NCBI GenBank assembly: GCA_964441735.1
Contig: CAYTVB010000058.1
Span: 1-10,251, forward strand
Direction of reading: 5' to 3'
From: JASMTM01 sp964441735
GTDB taxonomy: Bacteria > Thermotogota > Thermotogae > Petrotogales > Kosmotogaceae
Length of the DNA: 10,251 nucleotides
A model generated the notes under the pieces. The model saw only the letters and a list, made by a program, of their open reading frames with translations, did no database searches and was not told where the DNA came from. Shown piece by piece: positions 6,717 to 10,251 of this stretch. Made by a program: the position numbers and the translations under genes. Every line of letters starts with the position of its first letter. The stretch's first letter is position 1.

Positions 6717-7478
6717 TCACTGGATTTTAGACTTCGTAAATTTGATTAGTTCTTCATTGAGTTCTTCAAGAGTTATTTCTTCTCTATTATATTGACAAAC
6801 GATTTCTCCTCTATCTATAACTACAAATCGGTCAGACACAGGATAAACATTTGCTATATTATGAGAAATATATACACAGGATTTACCTCTCTCTTTAACC
6901 GTCCTTATGAAATTCAAAACTTTCTTAACTTCCTGCAACGACAACGCCATAGTTGGCTCATCCAGTATTACAAGATCCGAGTCGAAATACATTGCTCTTG
7001 AAATGGCAACTCCCTGTCGTTCGCCACCTGAAAGCGTTCTTATATAAGACTCAGCTCCTGCACCTATTCCTCTAAATTTCATCATGTCTCTCATAATTGT
7101 ATTTGTTTCCTTTATTTCTTCCTTTACTTTGATAAAACCGAGTTTATTTGTAATCTGTCTTCCGAGAAAAATGTTTCTCCATAACTGTTGCTTTTCTGCA
7201 AGTGCTTTTTCCTGGTAAACTGTTTCTATGCCCATTCTATGAGACCTTTTAACGCAATGATGTTTGGGATTGATTTTTTTATCCTTTATGTACATTTCGC
7301 CTTCATCAAAGGTATGGACACCTGAGATAATCTTGATCAACGTAGATTTACCTGCACCGTTATCACCCAGTACACCTACTACCTCATTTGTTCCAACATT
7401 GAAATCAATCCCTCTTAAAGCTTTGACTCCTCCAAAAGATTTATGAATGTTTTTCATTTCTACGATATATTCGCTCAA
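6717..7478 (-). CDS. ABC sugar transporter ATP-binding protein, single-domain
   Basis: This 253-residue ATPase energises the adjacent permease at the cytoplasmic face. It has Walker A GDNGAGKST (38-46), the Q-loop Gln89 (VYQE), signature LSGGERQ (149-155), Walker B LVILDE (169-174) and the switch His206 (ISHN). All catalytic parts are intact. Most ribose/arabinose-type (RbsA/AraG) ATPases are two fused ABC halves of about 500 residues. This one is a single half and must homodimerise, like the FrcA-type subgroup. There is no trace of a second half: it stops cleanly 19 bases before the permease. The start is TTG (7476-7478), seven bases after AGGAGG, and gives the normal N-terminus (VEMKNIHKSFGGVKAL). 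Confidence 0.95.
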   Translation of the reverse strand: MSEYIVEMKNIHKSFGGVKALRGIDFNVGTNEVVGVLGDNGAGKSTLIKIISGVHTFDEGEMYIKDKKINPKHHCVKRSHRMGIETVYQEKALAEKQQLWRNIFLGRQITNKLGFIKVKEEIKETNTIMRDMMKFRGIGAGAESYIRTLSGGERQGVAISRAMYFDSDLVILDEPTMALSLQEVKKVLNFIRTVKERGKSCVYISHNIANVYPVSDRFVVIDRGEIVCQYNREEITLEELNEELIKFTKSKIQ

Positions 7479-7527
7479 GGGACTTCCTCCTTCAAAACTG
7501 AATTTATATCAAAGTATTAAGGATAAA

Positions 7528-7549
7528 GGAAGGGGATTTCTCCCCTTCC
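7528..7549 (-). promoter_or_regulatory. Intra-operon mRNA hairpin between binding-protein and ATPase genes
   Basis: A perfect 9-bp stem, GGAAGGGGA/TCCCCTTCC, encloses a GAAA (GNRA-type) tetraloop when read on the minus strand. It is followed by TTTATCC, too short a T-run for a strong terminator. It starts 25 nt after the binding-protein stop codon. Such hairpins are known in sugar ABC operons, where they protect the upstream mRNA and/or attenuate transcription so that binding protein exceeds membrane components. That role here is inference. Confidence 0.75.
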
Positions 7550-7574
7550 GGTTTTTACAAACCTTCAATCAATA

Positions 7575-8564
7575 TTATCTGATACCCTTTTCTGCCAGTG
7601 GTGAAATGAAGTCAATGTTGTCTTCATGTATCAAGCCACCACCGGTATCAATATGAAGTCCTGAGAAACCGAATTTCACTGTTAGGTAAATCTGCATTAC
7701 AGGTAAGAAACCCTGTAAGAATGGCTGTTGATCAAGAACTAGATCGGTATAACCTGCTTTAATGCTTCTTGCAGTAGCTGGTGAAAGATCAAAACCTGCT
7801 CCAAAAATTTCATCTGGACCGTAGCCTGCAGCTTCAAAGTATGTCTGCTGAGCAGAAGTAAGATTTCCATGGTCAGTAACTACGACCTTACAATCAGGAT
7901 TTGCCTGTAAGTATCCAACTATTATCGGAATTCCATTTGCAGCATCTTTGTCAACTTCAGGTGAAATCTCTATGTAGTCTACTTCCATTCCGCCATCTTC
8001 GAGAGCCTCTATGACTCCAAGTGTTCTCTGCCCTCTTGTTGGTTGTGATTTAAGACCCCATACAAGAGCTTTGTCTCCAGGTTCTACATCAGCTCTTCTT
8101 AGAATTCCCTGACCAAGCATCCAACCAGATGGATAAAGTTCCTGGCCAACATATCCAAAGCCCTCACCAGCAAACCTTCCTTCCAACTCTGGTAATGTAG
8201 TATTTTGACTTGTTACTACAATTCCTTTTTCAAAAGCATCTTCAACAAATGCTCTGTAAGCATCATCACCGGGATGACCCATTATAGCGATTCCATCAGG
8301 GTTGGCCGCTATGGCCTGTTCTAACTGAGTTACCATTTTTTGAGGACTCCATTCTGACCATAAGTAGTGCATTTCTACTCTGTCGCCAAGTATCTCTGCT
8401 GCATGTACTGCGCCATTGTATACTACAGTTGCAAATGTTCCTCCAGGGCTACCTCCAGGGAAGAAATAAATAACAACAGGATCTTCTTCAGCAGCAAACA
8501 TCATTGAGGGTAACGCTAGTACCATAAACAAAACAACAAAAAGTACTCCTAGCTTTTTAGACAT
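7575..8564 (-). CDS. ABC sugar transporter periplasmic substrate-binding protein
   Basis: This 329-residue type-1 periplasmic binding protein (Peripla_BP_4, RbsB-like) captures the sugar and delivers it to the permease. It has an Sec signal peptide: KK at 3-4, a hydrophobic core at about 5-20, and cleavage near Ala24/Ala25 (MMFAAEED). No lipobox Cys is present, so it should be soluble in the periplasm. Family-like stretches include a first strand VVIYFFPGG (29-37), QLEQAIAANPDGIAIMGHP, and GAGFDLSPATARSIKAGYTDLVLDQQP near the C-terminus. It is the first gene of the operon, with its own ribosome site AAAGGAG, and probably the most highly expressed. Pentose (arabinose) is the likely ligand by context; xylose or ribose cannot be excluded. 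Confidence 0.92.
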   Translation of the reverse strand: MSKKLGVLFVVLFMVLALPSMMFAAEEDPVVIYFFPGGSPGGTFATVVYNGAVHAAEILGDRVEMHYLWSEWSPQKMVTQLEQAIAANPDGIAIMGHPGDDAYRAFVEDAFEKGIVVTSQNTTLPELEGRFAGEGFGYVGQELYPSGWMLGQGILRRADVEPGDKALVWGLKSQPTRGQRTLGVIEALEDGGMEVDYIEISPEVDKDAANGIPIIVGYLQANPDCKVVVTDHGNLTSAQQTYFEAAGYGPDEIFGAGFDLSPATARSIKAGYTDLVLDQQPFLQGFLPVMQIYLTVKFGFSGLHIDTGGGLIHEDNIDFISPLAEKGIR

Positions 8565-8663
8565 ATCCTCACTCCTTTCGGATTTTTAGAAGCCAATCTC
8601 TCAAACCATTTGATCACTAGAGAGAGTGGAATCTATTTGATGAATCATAATTTCAAAAAATAT

Positions 8664-8689
8664 ATACAACGTTATATGCAACGTTTTCT
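8664..8689 (-). promoter_or_regulatory. Candidate LacI-family operator pair (AACGTT-centred)
   Basis: ATACAACGTTATAT (8664-8677) is a palindrome around a central CG with one mismatched pair. A second CAACGTT starts exactly 12 bp after the first (8667 and 8679). A palindrome with central CG is typical of LacI-family operators. The sites fall just downstream of the candidate -10 of the binding-protein promoter, where a bound repressor would block transcription. Assignment to the LacI protein encoded in this operon is inference. Confidence 0.5.
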
Positions 8690-8696
8690 AAAAAAT

Positions 8697-8726
8697 ATAA
8701 TACCAATTTTAACTGTTTCATTACAA
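8697..8726 (-). promoter_or_regulatory. Candidate promoter of the pentose operon
   Basis: On the minus strand TTGTAA (8726-8721) and TATTAT (8702-8697) are separated by 18 bp. The -10 matches five of six consensus bases and the -35 four of six. The start point would fall near 8690, giving a leader of about 125 nt. The surroundings are very AT-rich, so other positions are possible. Confidence 0.4.
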
Positions 8727-8847
8727 ATATAACTGAGCACCATTAAACTCGATTATCATCGATAGCATACAATGACGCTGCTCTTTTTAAAAAATAGACA
8801 TAAATATGTAAATAATCTTAGAATAATCAACCGATCATACGTCTTTT

Positions 8848-8875
8848 TTTCCACATCTGCCAAAAACGTTATAAT
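8848..8875 (+). promoter_or_regulatory. Candidate promoter of the aminopeptidase gene
   Basis: A perfect TATAAT (8870-8875) lies about 58 bases before the start codon. TTTCCA (8848-8853) is a weak -35 at 16-bp spacing. An AACGTT word (8865-8870) touches the -10, and its AACGTTATA stretch is identical to that in the first operator candidate at 8668-8676. The pentose regulator might therefore also bind here. Confidence 0.5.
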
Positions 8876-8933
8876 ATAAAATACAATTCATAAGCCAATC
8901 AGATTTAATTTTATTCTTTAAGGAGGTATTTTC

Positions 8934-10031
8934 GTGGATAAAAAGATATTGAAGCATGCAGAGGTTATGGTTAAATATTCTCTGGATTTGAAACCGGGTG
9001 AAAAACTTGTTATTAGTGGCGAACCTGTTGTTTTACCTCTTATGAAAGCTGTTTACAAGGAAGCGCTAAAAGCTGATGCACTGGTAGATGTATTTATTGA
9101 TGATCCTACATTAAGGGAAATGCTTCTCAAATATGGAAATGATGATCAGCTAACATATGTACCGAAAAAAATGTATTCCATCGTGGAGAATATAGATGTT
9201 TTCCTAACTTTAATGGGGACTTCCAATACCAGAATTATGTCAAATGTACCCGCAGAAAATATTCGTAAAAATACTGAAAGCCAGCATGAACTGCAAAAGC
9301 GATTATTTGAACGAATGGGTAAGAATGAATTACGCTGGGCTGGCACACAATTTCCTACAGTAGCAAATGCACAGGAAGCCTCCATGTCTCTGGCAGATTA
9401 TGAGGACTTTGTTTACACTGCCTGCCATTTAGACAGTGATGATCCAATAAAAGAATGGAATAAAATTCACGATGAACAACAAAAATATGTGGATTTTCTG
9501 GATAAAAAGAGGCATTTGAAGATACTTTCAGAAGACACAGATATTGAAATGGACATTGAAGGAAGGAAGTGGATTAATAGCGATGGTCATAAAAATATGC
9601 CTTCCGGTGAAGTTTATACTGGACCTATAGAAGATACGGTAAATGGAAAAATTCGATTTTCTTTCCCCGGAATTTTCCAGGGGCAGGAAATCGAAGATAT
9701 AAGACTCACCTTTGAAAAAGGAAAAGTTGTAAAAGCTGAAGCTTCAAAGGGACAGGAATTACTGGAACAAATTCTGCAGATAAGAGGAGCCAATTATGTT
9801 GGTGAAGTGGCCATGGGAACAAATTACGATATAAAGAGATTTACAAAGAATATGCTCTTTGATGAAAAAATTGGAGGCACTGTTCACCTGGCAATGGGTC
9901 AATCTTTACCAGAAAGTGGAGGTAAAAACCAATCTGATATTCACTGGGATATGTTATGTGATATGAGAAAAGGCGGAGAAATTTACGCCGATGAAGAGTT
10001 AATATACAAGGATGGCAAGTTTACTATCTAA
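8934..10031 (+). CDS. M29-family metallo-aminopeptidase (AmpS/AmpT-like)
   Basis: This 365-residue cytoplasmic aminopeptidase of the thermophilic M29 family should use two metal ions and release N-terminal amino acids from peptides. Probable metal ligands are Glu226 (SGEVYT), Glu291 (GEVAMG), His318 (VHLAMG), His337 and Asp339 (IHWD), matching the T. thermophilus AmpT pattern E, E, H, Y, H, D. The Tyr expected seven residues after the first His is Leu325 here (GQSLPESGG). Family proteins run about 365-415 residues, so this is the short form. The start is GTG, six bases after a strong AAGGAGGT site. It is monocistronic, has its own promoter and terminator, and is divergent from the sugar operon with no obvious functional link to it. 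Confidence 0.93.
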   Translation: MDKKILKHAEVMVKYSLDLKPGEKLVISGEPVVLPLMKAVYKEALKADALVDVFIDDPTLREMLLKYGNDDQLTYVPKKMYSIVENIDVFLTLMGTSNTRIMSNVPAENIRKNTESQHELQKRLFERMGKNELRWAGTQFPTVANAQEASMSLADYEDFVYTACHLDSDDPIKEWNKIHDEQQKYVDFLDKKRHLKILSEDTDIEMDIEGRKWINSDGHKNMPSGEVYTGPIEDTVNGKIRFSFPGIFQGQEIEDIRLTFEKGKVVKAEASKGQELLEQILQIRGANYVGEVAMGTNYDIKRFTKNMLFDEKIGGTVHLAMGQSLPESGGKNQSDIHWDMLCDMRKGGEIYADEELIYKDGKFTI

Positions 10032-10047
10032 CTATCATTAGAACAAT

Positions 10048-10076
10048 AAAAAAGGCCAGTAAAACTGGCCTTTTTT
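10048..10076. terminator. Bidirectional intrinsic terminator
   Basis: A perfect 7-bp stem, GGCCAGT (10054-10060) with ACTGGCC (10064-10070), has a 3-nt loop. It is flanked by six A on the left and six T on the right, which can extend the stem. It therefore works in both directions, ending the aminopeptidase transcript 17-45 bases past its stop and serving the convergent HD-GYP-like remnant on the minus strand. Confidence 0.93.
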
Positions 10077-10090
10077 GATATCCATATACG

Positions 10091-10251
10091 CTAAAGCATA
10101 CCATTTTCAGAAAACTTGAATCCCTCATTAAATAGTTTTTTACAGGCTTTTACAACTTCAGCATCATAAAACTTTCCAGCGTTATCTTCTATTTCCTCCC
10201 GACTTTATCAGCAAGAAGGAAAAATAGGTAAAAAAAGAGTCTGAAAACAGC
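10091..10251 (-). pseudogene. Broken or partial HD-GYP-like gene, C-terminal end
   Basis: Reading back from the TAG at 10091-10093, 37 codons encode a peptide with EEIEDNAGKFYD and AEVVKACKKLF. This resembles the C-terminal end of HD-GYP/HD-domain phosphohydrolases (pattern NAGxxFDPEVVxA), which often degrade cyclic di-GMP. The frame is closed upstream by adjacent TAA and TGA (10205-10210), so no complete protein can be read through. The next frame over is open from the window edge to 10192 and ends in LLADKVGR, vaguely like the ADRV segment of the family, so a one-base deletion near 10200 is possible. Loss of the family's usual spacing suggests real decay or deletion. The terminator at 10048-10076 is suitably placed just downstream. 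Confidence 0.5.

Larger units (their letters stand above)
8565..8933. other. Divergent control region between pentose operon and aminopeptidase
   Basis: No gene is seen in these 369 bp. It carries candidate promoters for both directions and three AACGTT-centred words, listed separately. Two further structures may matter. An inverted repeat TCGAT-4-ATCGA lies at 8749-8762, upstream of the minus-strand promoter. The minus-strand leader can fold at 8597-8623 through TCAAA-CCA-TTTGA, extended by TCTC/GAGA with a six-base bulge. I do not recognise a riboswitch. Confidence 0.6.

Noticed and set aside
6021..6749. 242-residue plus-strand open frame opposite the permease
   Set aside because: It is an antisense shadow of the membrane protein gene; no recognisable domain or start context.
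8597..8623. Leader hairpin as a riboswitch
   Set aside because: The short, bulged stem fits no riboswitch architecture I know, and there is no terminator or sequestered ribosome site nearby.

Overview
The window carries a pentose (most likely L-arabinose) uptake and catabolism operon on the minus strand. A divergent aminopeptidase gene lies on one side and a repeat-rich intergenic region on the other. The DNA is AT-rich with strong AGGAGG-type Shine-Dalgarno sites. The periplasmic binding protein has a classical non-lipoprotein signal peptide, which points to an organism with a periplasm-like space. Gene content, protein style and the intergenic 'gggtgtagg...ggggtatagg' junk repeats all fit the Thermotogae, perhaps a Kosmotoga/Mesotoga/Petrotoga relative. 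That placement is inference from memory, not from a search.

Region 1 (1-796) has no convincing gene. It holds direct repeats, including a 61-bp unit present twice with two mismatches. It also holds two copies, in opposite orientation, of a two-hairpin palindromic element, plus scattered GACGCTTG words. It ends in the intrinsic terminator of the minus-strand operon (700-728).

Region 2 (797-8564, all minus strand) reads in transcription order: sugar-binding protein, single-domain ABC ATPase, ribose-type permease, L-arabinose isomerase (araA), L-ribulose-5-phosphate 4-epimerase (araD), LacI-family regulator, FGGY kinase. Together they import a pentose, isomerise arabinose to ribulose, phosphorylate it, and epimerise ribulose-5-P to xylulose-5-P for the pentose phosphate pathway. 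The regulator lies inside the operon. A perfect hairpin between the binding-protein and ATPase genes probably lowers expression of the downstream genes relative to the binding protein.

Region 3 (8565-8933) is the divergent control region. It has candidate promoters on both strands and three AACGTT-centred sites of the kind LacI-family repressors bind. Region 4 (8934-10031, plus strand) encodes an M29-type metallo-aminopeptidase, followed by a bidirectional terminator. At the right edge is the C-terminal end of an HD-GYP-like protein whose reading frame is broken after 37 residues.

The most notable points are these. The conserved araA N-terminus has no ATG/GTG/TTG start and seems to need an AUU (or AUA) start. 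The 'araB' role is filled by a xylulokinase-like protein. The transporter ATPase is a half-length, single-domain type. The aminopeptidase has Leu where the family usually has an active-site Tyr. The left flank has paired repeats and palindromic elements.
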